A model generated the notes under the pieces. The model was not told the origin of the DNA. It made no database searches and saw nothing but the letters and a program-made list of their open reading frames with translations. From positions 434,001-498,000 of the forward strand of contig CAVYVA010000002.1 in assembly GCA_963771835.1 (NCBI GenBank): a stretch of DNA of 64,000 nucleotides. Reading direction: 5' to 3'. The translations under genes were made by a program, and so were the position numbers. This DNA is from CAVQCJ01 sp963771835. Its GTDB lineage: Bacteria; Actinomycetota; Actinomycetes; Prado026. Below are positions 54,723-63,031 of the stretch, piece by piece. Position 1 is the stretch's first letter. Each line of letters starts with the position of its first letter.

Positions 54723-56633
54723 ATGGACGAGACGCCGGCCGAGCTGGCCGACCTGCAGGAGCTCATCGACCGTAGCTTCGCGTCCGCCGGGGACCACCTG
54801 CGGGCGATCGTCCGCCCGGAGCGGCGGCTGACCGCCCGTCAGGTCGCGGCCTACCTGCAGGGCGTCAAGCACCTCGCCGTCGCCACCGTGACGGCGAGCG
54901 GGCAGCCACGGGTCGCCCCCGTCGACGGCCTGTTCTGGCACGGCTACTTCCACTTCAGCACCGCCGCGTCGTCGGTCCGGGCCCGGCACCTGACCGCGCG
55001 GCCGGCGGTGAGCGCCGCGCACGTCGTCGCAGACCAGGTGGCGTTCTGGACCTACGGTCGCGCCCAGCTGGTGCGGCCCGGCGACGCGGTCTGGGACGCG
55101 TTCGAGGAGCACTGGCGCGAGGTCTACGACGGGGGGGCGGCCAGCGACTGGGCGCCGGACCCCGTCTACGTCCGGATCGTCCCCGAGCGGTTCTTCGCGT
55201 ACGCGTTCGTGGCCGCGGCGATCCCCACCGAGCCGGCGGCCGCCGACGGCACCCGCGTCGAGCACGACACGATGGGCGAGGTACGGGTCCCGGCCGGCGC
55301 GCTCTACCGGGCGCAGACGCAGCGAGCGGTGCAGAACTTCCCGGTCAGCGGCGAGCCGGTGCCGGTCGAGCTGGTGCACGCGCTGGCCCGGATCAAGGAG
55401 GCGGCGGCGGCCACCAACGCCGCGCTGGGGGTGCTCCCCCGCGACGTCGCCGACGCGGTCGTGCTGGCCGCCCGCGCGGTGGCGGCCGGCGAGCACGACG
55501 ACCAGTTCCCGGTGGACGTCTTCCAGACCGGGTCGGGCACGTCGACGAACATGAACGTCAACGAGGTGCTGGCCACGCTCGCGTCCCGCGCGCTCGACCG
55601 GCCCGTGCACCCGAACGACGACGTGAACGCCTCGCAGTCGAGCAACGACGACTTCCCGTCGGCCGTGCACCTGGCCGCGCTGCGGTCCGCACGCGAGGGG
55701 CTGCTGCCGGCCCTGGACCACCTCGCCGCGACCTTCGAGGCCAAGGCCGCCGAGCTCGACGACGTGGTCAAGTCCGGCCGCACGCACCTGATGGACGCGG
55801 TGCCGGTGACCGTCGGCCAGGAGCTGCACGGATACGCCACCCAGGTCCGCCGCGGCGCCGAGCGGGTCGCCGGCACGCTGCCGCGGGTGGCCGAGATCCC
55901 GCTCGGCGGCACCGCGGTCGGCACCGGGCTCAACACCCCGCCGGGATGGCGCGCGGCCGTCGTCGCCGAGGTGGCGGCGATCACCGGCCAGCCCGTCACG
56001 GCGGCCCGGGACGGGCTGGAGTCGCAGTCGGCGCGCGACGCGCTGGTCGAGCTGTCCGGGCAGCTGCGGGTGCTGGCGGTCAGCCTCACGAAGATCTGCA
56101 ACGACCTCCGCTGGATGGGCTCAGGGCCGCGGGCCGGCCTCGGCGAGCTGCACCTTCCGGACCTGCAGCCGGGGTCCTCGATCATGCCCGGCAAGGTGAA
56201 CCCGGTGGTGCCGGAGGCGGTGCTGCAGGTCTGCGCACAGGTCGTCGGGAACGACACGGCCGTCGCCTGGGGCGGGGCCGCGGGCGCGTTCGAGCTCAAC
56301 GTCATGGTGCCCGTGATCGCCCGCAACCTGCTGCAGTCGCTGCGGCTGCTCACCTCGGCGTCCCGGCTGCTCGCCGACCGGTGCGTGGCCGGTATCACCG
56401 CGGACGCCGACCACGCGCTCGCGCTGGCGCAGTCGTCGCCCGCCATCGCGACCGGGCTCAACCGTTACCTCGGCTACGAGGAGGTCGCCGCCGTCGTCAA
56501 GCAGTCCGTCGCCGAGCGACGCACGATCCGCGACGTCGTCGTCGACCGCGGGCATGTCCGGGACGGACGCATCACCCAGGAGCAGCTGGACGAGGCGCTG
56601 GACGTCCGTCGGATGGCCCGCCCGCAGGAGTGA
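54723..56633 (+). CDS. fumC: Fusion: PNPOx-like split barrel + class II fumarase
   Basis: 636 residues. Residues ~1-160 resemble a stand-alone flavin/F420-type split-barrel protein (LTARQVAAYLQGVKHLAVAT, GQPRVAPVDGLFWHGYFHFS, YVRIVPERFFAYAF). From R178 a complete FumC follows: RVEHDTMGEVRVPAGALYRA, DVFQTGSGTSTNMNVNEVL, VKSGRTHLMDAVPVTVG and the signature LQPGSSIMPGKVNPVVPEAV. The reading frame is continuous and I find no stop in any frame at the junction (55190-55300), so a two-gene error model is unlikely. GTG 55209 could start a free FumC, but the first domain has no stop of its own. CAGGAT lies seven bases before ATG 54723. The end overlaps the opposing regulator by 62 bases. Confidence 0.85.
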   Translation: MDETPAELADLQELIDRSFASAGDHLRAIVRPERRLTARQVAAYLQGVKHLAVATVTASGQPRVAPVDGLFWHGYFHFSTAASSVRARHLTARPAVSAAHVVADQVAFWTYGRAQLVRPGDAVWDAFEEHWREVYDGGAASDWAPDPVYVRIVPERFFAYAFVAAAIPTEPAAADGTRVEHDTMGEVRVPAGALYRAQTQRAVQNFPVSGEPVPVELVHALARIKEAAAATNAALGVLPRDVADAVVLAARAVAAGEHDDQFPVDVFQTGSGTSTNMNVNEVLATLASRALDRPVHPNDDVNASQSSNDDFPSAVHLAALRSAREGLLPALDHLAATFEAKAAELDDVVKSGRTHLMDAVPVTVGQELHGYATQVRRGAERVAGTLPRVAEIPLGGTAVGTGLNTPPGWRAAVVAEVAAITGQPVTAARDGLESQSARDALVELSGQLRVLAVSLTKICNDLRWMGSGPRAGLGELHLPDLQPGSSIMPGKVNPVVPEAVLQVCAQVVGNDTAVAWGGAAGAFELNVMVPVIARNLLQSLRLLTSASRLLADRCVAGITADADHALALAQSSPAIATGLNRYLGYEEVAAVVKQSVAERRTIRDVVVDRGHVRDGRITQEQLDEALDVRRMARPQE

Positions 56634-57273
56634 CCAGCCCGCTCTCGTAGGCGACGACGATCAGCTGCGCGCGGTCGCGCGAGCCGAGCTTCATCAGCAG
56701 CCGGCTGACGTGCGTCTTCACCGTCGCCGGGGTCACGAAGATCTGCTCGGCGATCTCGGTGTTGGAGAGCCCGCGCGCGACCAGCACCAGGACCTCGACC
56801 TCGCGCTCGGTGAGGTCGCCGAGCTCCGGCGGCGCCGGCCTGGTCTCGGGCCGGCCACGGACGAACTCCTCGATCAGGTGCCGGGTCACGCTCGGGGCGA
56901 GCAGCGCCTCGCCGGCCGCGACCACCCGGATCCCGGCGAGCAGGTCGGCCGGCGGGGTGTCCTTGAGCAGGAACCCGCTGGCGCCCGCCTTCAAGGCGCC
57001 GAACACGTGCTCGTCCAGGTCGAACGTGGTGAGCACCAGCACGCGCACGTCGTCGGTCGCCGCGGTGATCGCCGCCGTCGCCTCCAGGCCGTCCATGACC
57101 GGCATCCGGATGTCCATCAGCACCACGTCGGGGGCGAGCGACGCGGCCAGCAGCACCGCCTCCGCACCGTCGGCCGCCTCGCCGACGACCTCGAGGTCCG
57201 CGGCGGAGTCGACGAGCACCCGGAAGCCGGCGCGCACCAGCGCCTGGTCGTCGACCACCAGGACCCGGATCAT
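56572..57273 (-). CDS. NarL/FixJ-family response regulator
   Basis: 233 residues. The receiver has VLVVDDQALVRAGFRVLV, phospho-Asp in VVLMDIRMPVMDGLEAT, and LVLTTFDLDEHVFGALKAGA with the LLKD Lys. The LuxR-type HTH is LTEREVEVLVLVARGLSNTE, IAEQIFVTPATVKTHVSRLL. Its ATG overlaps the kinase stop, so the pair is coupled. The last ~20 residues extend beyond the family and overlap the 3' end of the fumarase fusion. Confidence 0.94.
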   Translation of the reverse strand: MIRVLVVDDQALVRAGFRVLVDSAADLEVVGEAADGAEAVLLAASLAPDVVLMDIRMPVMDGLEATAAITAATDDVRVLVLTTFDLDEHVFGALKAGASGFLLKDTPPADLLAGIRVVAAGEALLAPSVTRHLIEEFVRGRPETRPAPPELGDLTEREVEVLVLVARGLSNTEIAEQIFVTPATVKTHVSRLLMKLGSRDRAQLIVVAYESGLVTPAGGPSDGRPAPRPAAPG

Positions 57274-58481
57274 CGCCCCGCCCCCTCGTACGGCAGGCGG
57301 GCCCGGACCCGGAACCCGCCGCCGGGCACCGGCCCGGCCTCGAAGTCGCCGCCGAACACGGCGACCCGCTCGCGCATGCCGATGATCCCGTGCCCGGACG
57401 ACCCGTCGGTGACCGTGGCGGGCGCGGCCGACCCGACCCGGGCAGCACCCGGCGCCGGCCGGTCGCTGACCTGCACGACGAGCGCGTCGGGGCCGTAGTC
57501 GAGCACGACGTCCGCGAGCGAGCCGCCGTGCTTGATGACGTTGGTCAGCGCCTCCTGCACGATCCGGTACGCCGACAGGTCCACCCCCGGCGCCAGCTCG
57601 TGCGGCTCGCCACGCACCTGGACGTCCGCCTGCACGCCGCCGGCCCGGACCTGCTCGACCAGGTCCGGCACGTCGGCCAGGCCGGGCGCCGGCGTCAGCG
57701 CGGTCGCCGGGTCACCGTCCGGACGCAGCACGCCGAGCAGCCGGCGCATCTCCGCCAGCGCGGACCGGCTGGTCGTCTCGATCGCGGCCAGCGCGGCACG
57801 CGCCTGCTCGGGCTGGGTGTCGATGACGTGGTTGCCCACTCCGGACTGCACCGCGATGACGCTCATCGAGTGCGCGACGACGTCGTGCAGCTCGCGGGCG
57901 ATCCGCAGCCGCTCCTCGGCCACTGCCTGGGCCGCACGCTCCTCCCGGTCGCGCTCGAGCCGGTTCGCCCGTTGCTCCAGCGCCGCGAGCCGGGCCCGGC
58001 GGTTGCGCTGGTTCTCACCGAGCAGCCAGGCGACCGCGGTGGCCAGCAGGGTCGACGTCCACTGCGAGCCGGTCGCGACGCCCGGCGGCTGCATCGCGAG
58101 CGCGACGCTGAACACCGCGAGGCTCACCGCGAGCGCGACCAGGGCGGTCCGACGGCTGCCGTGCAGGGCGATCGCGAACAGCAGGACCCACAGGCTCAGC
58201 CCCGGGAACGCCGCGTACTGCCGGGCCGCGAACAGCAGCAGCGACCCGCTCACCACGGCGAGCGCGAGCATCGGGTGCCGGCGGTGCACGGCGAAGGGCA
58301 GGCACAGCCCGAGCGAGAGCAGGTACGCCAGCGCGTCGCCGCCGCGCTGCCCGGTCTCCGGGGCCTTCCCCGCGATCGACAGCACCATCACCGCGAGCAG
58401 CACAAGGGCCACGACGGCGTCCAGGACCCGTGGCCGCATGCGCGGGCGGCGCAGTCGGCGCAGGTCCTGGACGGCGGGCAC
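57270..58481 (-). CDS. Sensor histidine kinase (DesK/HisKA_3 type)
   Basis: 403 residues. Five or so membrane helices without a large external domain (VLDAVVALVLLAVMVLSIAG, LSLWVLLFAIALHGSRRTAL) are followed by the HisKA_3 phosphoacceptor in LRIARELHDVVAHSMSVIAV and a HATPase with SGHGIIGMRERVAVFGG. A membrane or envelope signal is likely. GTG 58481 has TACGGT at 58493-58488 as an exact leaderless -10. An ABC exporter diverges upstream, its probable target, as in LiaRS/DesKR-like systems. Confidence 0.93.
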   Translation of the reverse strand: MPAVQDLRRLRRPRMRPRVLDAVVALVLLAVMVLSIAGKAPETGQRGGDALAYLLSLGLCLPFAVHRRHPMLALAVVSGSLLLFAARQYAAFPGLSLWVLLFAIALHGSRRTALVALAVSLAVFSVALAMQPPGVATGSQWTSTLLATAVAWLLGENQRNRRARLAALEQRANRLERDREERAAQAVAEERLRIARELHDVVAHSMSVIAVQSGVGNHVIDTQPEQARAALAAIETTSRSALAEMRRLLGVLRPDGDPATALTPAPGLADVPDLVEQVRAGGVQADVQVRGEPHELAPGVDLSAYRIVQEALTNVIKHGGSLADVVLDYGPDALVVQVSDRPAPGAARVGSAAPATVTDGSSGHGIIGMRERVAVFGGDFEAGPVPGGGFRVRARLPYEGAGR

Positions 58482-58487
58482 GGCCCC

Positions 58488-58493
58488 ACCGTA
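58488..58493 (-). promoter_or_regulatory. -10 hexamer of a leaderless promoter (histidine kinase)
   Basis: TACGGT on the minus strand, six bases before GTG 58481. The rest of the gap to 58674 may hold the regulator site and the exporter promoter; I could not identify either with confidence. Confidence 0.6.
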
Positions 58494-58673
58494 GCCAGGC
58501 CGTGCCGCCCGGGTCGTCCGTCTCCGGACGTACGCCTGCGGGCTGACGGCCCCGTCTGCGACCAGCCGCAGGGAGCACCGCAGGTTCCGCCTGCGCGCCG
58601 ACGACGGCCGCCCTCGCCACGACGAGTCTTGAGGACGTCAGCAGCAGCACCCGCAGACTTCAGGAGCCTCCCG

Positions 58674-59390
58674 ATGTACGACCTGACCTTCGACCACCTG
58701 ACCAAGCGCTTCGGCGCCGTCACCGCTCTCGACTCGTTCACCGCGCACGTGCAGCCCGGTCGCATCACCGCTTTCCTCGGCGCCAACGGCTCCGGGAAGA
58801 CGACCAGCATGCGCGTGCTGCTCGGCCTGGCCGCGCCCACCACGGGTACGGCCCGGATCGGTGGCCGCGACTACCGGGACCTCGAGCACCCGCTGCGCAC
58901 CGTTGGGGCGGTCCTGGACCAGGGCTTCCACCCGAACCGCAGCGCCCGCAACCACCTGCGCATGACGGCGCGCGCAGCCGGCATGCCGGACTCGCGCGCC
59001 GACGAGGTGCTCGAACTGGTCGGCCTCACCGAGGCGGCCCGCCGTCGCACCGGCGGCTTCTCCCTCGGCATGCGGCAGCGGCTCGCGCTGGGCTCGGCGC
59101 TCGTCGGCGACCCCGGCGTGCTGGTGATGGACGAGCCGTTCAACGGTCTCGACCCGGACGGCATCTACACGCTGCGCACGTTCCTGCGCTCCTTCGCGGA
59201 CCGGGGCGGGACGGTCTTCCTGTCCAGCCACCTGCTCGCCGAGGTCGCGCACAGCGCGGACGACGCGGTCGTCATCGACCACGGACGGCTGGTCACGGCC
59301 GGTCCGGTCGCCGACCTCGTCCCCGCCGGCGACTCGCTCGAGTCCGCCTTCCACGCACTGGTGCACTCCCCCGGAAAGGAACTGTCATGA
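58674..59390 (+). CDS. ABC transporter ATP-binding protein
   Basis: 238 residues with Walker A FLGANGSGKTTSMRVLLG, a Q-loop LDQGFHPNRS (Gln preceded by Asp), signature GFSLGMRQRLALGSALVG, Walker B LVMDEPFNGLDPDG and the H-loop SSHLLAEV. It matches the DrrA/NatA-like exporter ATPases. ATG 58674 follows CAGGAGC at 58661-58667. It overlaps the permease start (ATGA at 59387), and diverges from a two-component system, suggesting inducible export of a lipid or antimicrobial peptide. Confidence 0.93.
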   Translation: MYDLTFDHLTKRFGAVTALDSFTAHVQPGRITAFLGANGSGKTTSMRVLLGLAAPTTGTARIGGRDYRDLEHPLRTVGAVLDQGFHPNRSARNHLRMTARAAGMPDSRADEVLELVGLTEAARRRTGGFSLGMRQRLALGSALVGDPGVLVMDEPFNGLDPDGIYTLRTFLRSFADRGGTVFLSSHLLAEVAHSADDAVVIDHGRLVTAGPVADLVPAGDSLESAFHALVHSPGKELS

Positions 59391-60151
59391 CCACCACCGA
59401 AGGCCTCCGTCGCCAGGTCGGCCTCGAGCTGTTCAAGATGCGCACCACCCCTGCTGTCTACGTGTCGCTCGGCACCTCCGCGGTGCTGGCCGTCGTCGCG
59501 GCGGCGACCGCGATCCTGGTGGCCGGGACCAACGGCACGCCCGCGCTCGGCACTGTCGACAACGTCGTCAAGACTCTGTCGATATCGGCCGTCACGTCGA
59601 TGGCGATGCTCGTGCTCGGCATCCTCGTGTCGGCCGGCGAGTACCGGACCAGGACCGCGGCGGCCACGTACCTCGGCGAACCACGCCGCGGCCGGGTCGT
59701 CGTCGCCAAGCTGATCGCCGTGGGTGCGGTCAGCGCGGTGGTCGGGTTCGTCAGCTTCGGTCTGGCGCTCGCGGTGGCCGTCCCGATGTACGCGGCCAAG
59801 GGCGTGCACCACCTGCCGGTCGACGTGTTCCGGCTGTACTGGGGCTCGGTGCTCGCCACGGTGGCGTTCGGGCTGCTCGGTGTCGCGCTCGGTGCGCTGA
59901 CCCGCAACACCTTCGGCGCGATCGTCGGCGGGCTGCTGTGGATCCAGCTGGTCGAGGTCGCGATCCTGCAGAACGTCGCCCCGTCGGTCGGCCGCTGGCT
60001 GCCGACCGAGGCGGCGGTGTCGCTGACCGGCGCCGGCAGCGGGACGGTCGGGCTGCTGGCCCCCGGGCTGGCCGCGCTGGTCCTGGTGGGCTGGGCGGCC
60101 GCACTCACGGCCGGCTCGGTGGCCCTGACGCTGCCGCGCGACGTGGCCTGA
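59387..60151 (+). CDS. ABC transporter permease
   Basis: 254 residues with six membrane helices typical of ABC-2/DrrB-like permeases (LGTSAVLAVVAAATAILVAG, SAVTSMAMLVLGILVSAGEY, IAVGAVSAVVGFVSFGLALA, TVAFGLLGVALGALTRNTFG, LAALVLVGWAAALTAGSVAL). The EYRTRTAAATYLGEPRR loop after helix 2 is usual for this group. Coupled to the ATPase gene by a four-base overlap. Substrate unknown. Confidence 0.9.
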   Translation: MTTTEGLRRQVGLELFKMRTTPAVYVSLGTSAVLAVVAAATAILVAGTNGTPALGTVDNVVKTLSISAVTSMAMLVLGILVSAGEYRTRTAAATYLGEPRRGRVVVAKLIAVGAVSAVVGFVSFGLALAVAVPMYAAKGVHHLPVDVFRLYWGSVLATVAFGLLGVALGALTRNTFGAIVGGLLWIQLVEVAILQNVAPSVGRWLPTEAAVSLTGAGSGTVGLLAPGLAALVLVGWAAALTAGSVALTLPRDVA

Positions 60152-60180
60152 CGGCCGGCCAACGGCCCTTCGGGGCCCGA

Positions 60181-60227
60181 CGAGGAAGCCCCCTGCGGTC
60201 CGACCGGAGCTGCAGGGGGCTTCCTCG
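60181..60227. terminator. Perfect 16-base hairpin between convergent genes
   Basis: CGAGGAAGCCCCCTGC (60181-60196) is exactly complementary to 60212-60227, with a 15-base loop. It lies 30 bases after the permease stop and 18 before the opposing transglycosylase stop, the place expected for a bidirectional terminator. Confidence 0.85.
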
Positions 60228-60244
60228 CGGCGCCGGGGGGCGCC

Positions 60245-60886
60245 TCAGTACCAGAGGTGGTCCTGCCAGAAGCCCCAGGCCGAGCAGGGCGTCCCGTACG
60301 TGCGGGCGATGTAGGCCAGCCCCCAGGCGATCTGGGTCGCGGCACTGGTGCGCCAGGACGGTCCGGCCGAGGTCATCTTCGAGCCCGGCTGGGCCTGCGG
60401 GATGCCGTATGCGCCGCTGCCCGAGTTGTACGCGCCGACGCGCCAGTGGCTCTCCCTGGTCCACAGCTCGTCCAGGCAGGCGAACTGCTGGCCGGTCCAG
60501 CCGCGCGCGGCAGCCATCGTCTGGCCGAGTGCGCGCACCGAGCCCGGGACGACGGTGCGCACCGACGAACGGGTGACGTTCGACGACGAGACCGCGCCGC
60601 GCTGCTTCGCGAGCTGCGCCATGTGCGCGGCGTGCAGCGCACTTGCCTGCGCGATGTCGCCGGCATGCTCGACGCGCAGCCGCGCCGCATGCAGCTGTGC
60701 CATCTCCGCGGACGTCCCTTCCGTCTGCGGCATGTAGGCAGTGACGAGCACGGCCGCCGACAGCGACGACGTCACCGGGTTCGTCATGGCTGAGTGACCC
60801 GTCGGGGCGGGTGCGCCCCAGGCGAGCGAAGTCACCGCGATCGCAGCCGCGGCGAAGCCGACCCCCCGGACCGGGATCCGGTTCAT
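60245..60886 (-). CDS. Secreted lytic transglycosylase-like protein
   Basis: 213 residues. An N-terminal hydrophobic signal (VGFAAAAIAVTSLAWGAPAP) is followed by an alanine-rich linker (LHAARLRVEHAGDIAQASAL) and a C-terminal SLT-like domain: FACLDELWTRESHWRVGAYN with the catalytic Glu, SGAYGIPQAQPGSKM, TQIAWGLAYIARTYGTPCSA and the final WY. This is the common actinobacterial peptidoglycan lytic transglycosylase form. ATG 60886 follows AAGGAC. The upstream 486-base gap is unusually long; I could not match it to a known riboswitch. Confidence 0.85.
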   Translation of the reverse strand: MNRIPVRGVGFAAAAIAVTSLAWGAPAPTGHSAMTNPVTSSLSAAVLVTAYMPQTEGTSAEMAQLHAARLRVEHAGDIAQASALHAAHMAQLAKQRGAVSSSNVTRSSVRTVVPGSVRALGQTMAAARGWTGQQFACLDELWTRESHWRVGAYNSGSGAYGIPQAQPGSKMTSAGPSWRTSAATQIAWGLAYIARTYGTPCSAWGFWQDHLWY

Positions 60887-61182
60887 CGAGCGTTGTCCTT
60901 CCAGTACGTCACGAACAGTGCTGACACCGGTCGCGATCGGTACCCCGGCCACGGGTCGCACCAGCTCGCATGCTCGGGGCCGGGGACACTGGCTCCGCCG
61001 AGCCGTCGAGGAGGACTTCCTCGAGGGGATGTGGTGCGGAGCGGCGCGTGGAAGAAGTCCATGCGCAGGGTCTGACGTGGATCAACCCTCCAGGAACAGG
61101 TGCGCAGAGGCAAGCCGGGAGGGGGTGCCATGGGTCACATCGGGTACATGAAACACGCTACGTGCGTGCTAGATCACACTCC

Positions 61183-61190
61183 GCCGATAC
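61183..61190 (+). promoter_or_regulatory. Isolated sigma28-like -10 element in the 60887-61372 gap
   Basis: GCCGATAC on the plus strand with no plus-strand gene after it. A transcript starting here would run into the 61278-61342 hairpin, giving a candidate non-coding RNA of roughly 150 bases. The rest of this gap shows only a short palindrome, CACGC-TACGT-GCGTG at 61154-61168. Confidence 0.3.
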
Positions 61191-61277
61191 GAGGCCTCCC
61201 AACGGGTCTGAACCCTGACCTCAACCCTCGCCGTCAACCTCGATCCGACGTTGAGGGCACGAACTCTCGACCCTTCC

Positions 61278-61342
61278 CCGACTGATGCGCATGTGTGGGG
61301 CCTTGGCGGGTGCCGAAGGCCCGACACATGTGCATCAGTCGG
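61278..61342. repeat. Near-perfect 27-base inverted repeat downstream of phoH2
   Basis: Arms 61278-61304 and 61316-61342 pair over 27 positions with two mismatches (one a G-T wobble), around an 11-base loop. It starts 31 bases after the phoH2 stop on the minus strand. It can serve as a terminator, but no T-tract follows on either side, and its length exceeds that of the other terminators here. Confidence 0.7.
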
Positions 61343-61372
61343 AGGGTGGTGCGGTGCTGGGGCAATGATGGG

Positions 61373-62716
61373 TCAGCCGGGCAGCTCCTCGAGCATCTCG
61401 GTCACCAGCGCGGCGATCGGCGAACGCTCGCTGCGCGTCAATGTGACGTGCGCGAACAACGGATGTCCCTTGAGCCGTTCGACGACCGCGACGACACCGT
61501 CGTGACGTCCGACGCGCAGGTTGTCGCGTTGCGCGACGTCGTGCGTGAGCACCACGCGTGAACCCGATCCGATGCGCGACAGCACGGTGAGCAGGACGTT
61601 GCGTTCGAGCGACTGCGCCTCGTCGACGATGACGAACGCGTCGTGCAGCGAACGTCCGCGGATGTGCGTCAGCGGCAGCACCTCGAGCATGCCGCGGTCG
61701 ACCACCTCGTCGACGACGTCCTGTGTCGTCAGCGCACCGAGAGTGTCGAACACCGCCTGCCCCCACGGCGTCATCTTCTCCGCCTCAGTGCCCGGCAGGT
61801 AGCCGAGGTCCTGACCGCCGACGGCGTACAACGGACGGAACACGACGACGCGTCGGTGCTGGTGCCGCTCGAGCACCGCCTCGAGCCCGGCGCAGAGGGC
61901 GAGCGCCGACTTGCCCGTGCCGGCGCGGCCGCCGAGCGACACGATCCCGACGTCCGGGTCGAGCAGCAGGTCCAGGGCGATCCGCTGCTCGGCGCTGCGC
62001 CCGTGCAGACCGAAGGCGTCCCGGTCGCCCCGGACCAGCCGGACGCTCTTGTCCGGCAGGACCCGGCCCAGCGCGCTGCCCCGCTCGGACAGCAGGACCA
62101 GGCCGGTGTGGCAGGGCAGCTCGGCCGCGGCCAGGATCTCGACCCGGTCCTGCTCGTAGAGGCGGTCGAGATCGTCCGCGCCGACCTCGAGCTCGGCCAT
62201 CCCGGTCCAGCCGGACTCCACCGCCAGCTCGGCCCGGTACTCCTCGGCCGCCAGACCGACCGCCGACGCCTTGACCCGCAGCGGCAGGTCCTTGGACACC
62301 AGGACGACGTCGTGCCCCTCGGCGGCCAGGTTTCGGGCCACCGCGAGGATGCGGCTGTCGTTGTCCCCGAGCCGGAACCCGGCCGGCAGCAGCGCGGCGT
62401 CGGTGTGGTTGAGCTCGACCCGGAGCGTGCCGCCCTCGACACCGAGCGGGATCGGTTCGTCCAGCCGCCCGTGCGTGACCCGCATGTCGTCGAGCAGCCG
62501 CAAGGCCTGCCGCGCGAAGTACCCGAGCTCGGGATGCGCCCGTTTGGCCTCCAGCTCGGTCACGATCACGACCGGCAGCACCACCTCGTGCTCGGCGAAC
62601 CGCAGCAGCGCCGACGGGTCGCTGAGCAGCACGCTGGTGTCGAGCACGTACGTCCGACGGCCGCAGCCGCGACGTGAGGTGCGGGAGGCATCGGGGACAC
62701 GACGGGCAGCAGCCAC
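61373..62716 (-). CDS. phoH2: PhoH2: PIN domain fused to PhoH ATPase
   Basis: 447 residues. An N-terminal PIN ribonuclease domain (RTYVLDTSVLLSDPSALLRF, VVIVTELEAKRAHPELG, GDNDSRILAVARNLAAEGHD) is joined to a PhoH helicase-like ATPase with Walker A LGGRAGTGKSALALCAGLEA and Walker B FVIVDEAQSLERN. Mycobacterial PhoH2 has RNA helicase and sequence-specific RNase activity. GTG 62716 has AGGAG six bases upstream. In M. tuberculosis phoH2 (Rv1095) also lies near fumarase and glpX, so the order is conserved. Confidence 0.93.
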   Translation of the reverse strand: MAAARRVPDASRTSRRGCGRRTYVLDTSVLLSDPSALLRFAEHEVVLPVVIVTELEAKRAHPELGYFARQALRLLDDMRVTHGRLDEPIPLGVEGGTLRVELNHTDAALLPAGFRLGDNDSRILAVARNLAAEGHDVVLVSKDLPLRVKASAVGLAAEEYRAELAVESGWTGMAELEVGADDLDRLYEQDRVEILAAAELPCHTGLVLLSERGSALGRVLPDKSVRLVRGDRDAFGLHGRSAEQRIALDLLLDPDVGIVSLGGRAGTGKSALALCAGLEAVLERHQHRRVVVFRPLYAVGGQDLGYLPGTEAEKMTPWGQAVFDTLGALTTQDVVDEVVDRGMLEVLPLTHIRGRSLHDAFVIVDEAQSLERNVLLTVLSRIGSGSRVVLTHDVAQRDNLRVGRHDGVVAVVERLKGHPLFAHVTLTRSERSPIAALVTEMLEELPG

Positions 62717-62962
62717 GTTCCACTCCTGCACGGGCGCGCACCACGCCCGGAGGTCACTCGTGCGCCGAGGACCGGGACCGGGCCCGAGGGCCGGGTGCCG
62801 GCCCCCTTCCGCGCAGCGTCTGCATGCGGTGGTGGGCCTCCCGAACGACGCGGCGGGTGCCGAGCCGTCCCGCCGAAGGTACGACCGAGGCGGGCCGGAT
62901 CCGCGACGCCACGCCGCCACAGGCGCCTCACCCGTCCCGGGGTCGAGTCGGGGAATCCTGGT

Positions 62963-62970
62963 GCCGATAC
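62963..62970 (+). promoter_or_regulatory. Sigma28-like -10 element upstream of the Tat-exported protein
   Basis: GCCGATAC, followed by AGGCA as at the MCP promoter, 62 bases before ATG 63032. A short hairpin (GGGGCC 62996-63001 with GGCCCC 63008-63013) lies in the leader. Otherwise I see nothing supportable in the 62717-63031 gap. Confidence 0.45.
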
Positions 62971-63031
62971 AGGCAACGACGAGATGGACGATCCCGGGGC
63001 CCCCTCAGGCCCCCCGACCGATGGGACTCGC

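Noticed and set aside
54714..56633. Fusion created by a lost stop between two genes
   Set aside because: No stop codon is found in any of the three frames near the junction, so a single indel would not separate the two parts; kept as a real fusion pending re-sequencing.
60887..61372. Cyclic di-AMP (ydaO-type) riboswitch upstream of the transglycosylase
   Set aside because: Such riboswitches often precede cell-wall hydrolases in actinomycetes, and the gap is long, but I could not find the conserved core elements in order on the minus strand.
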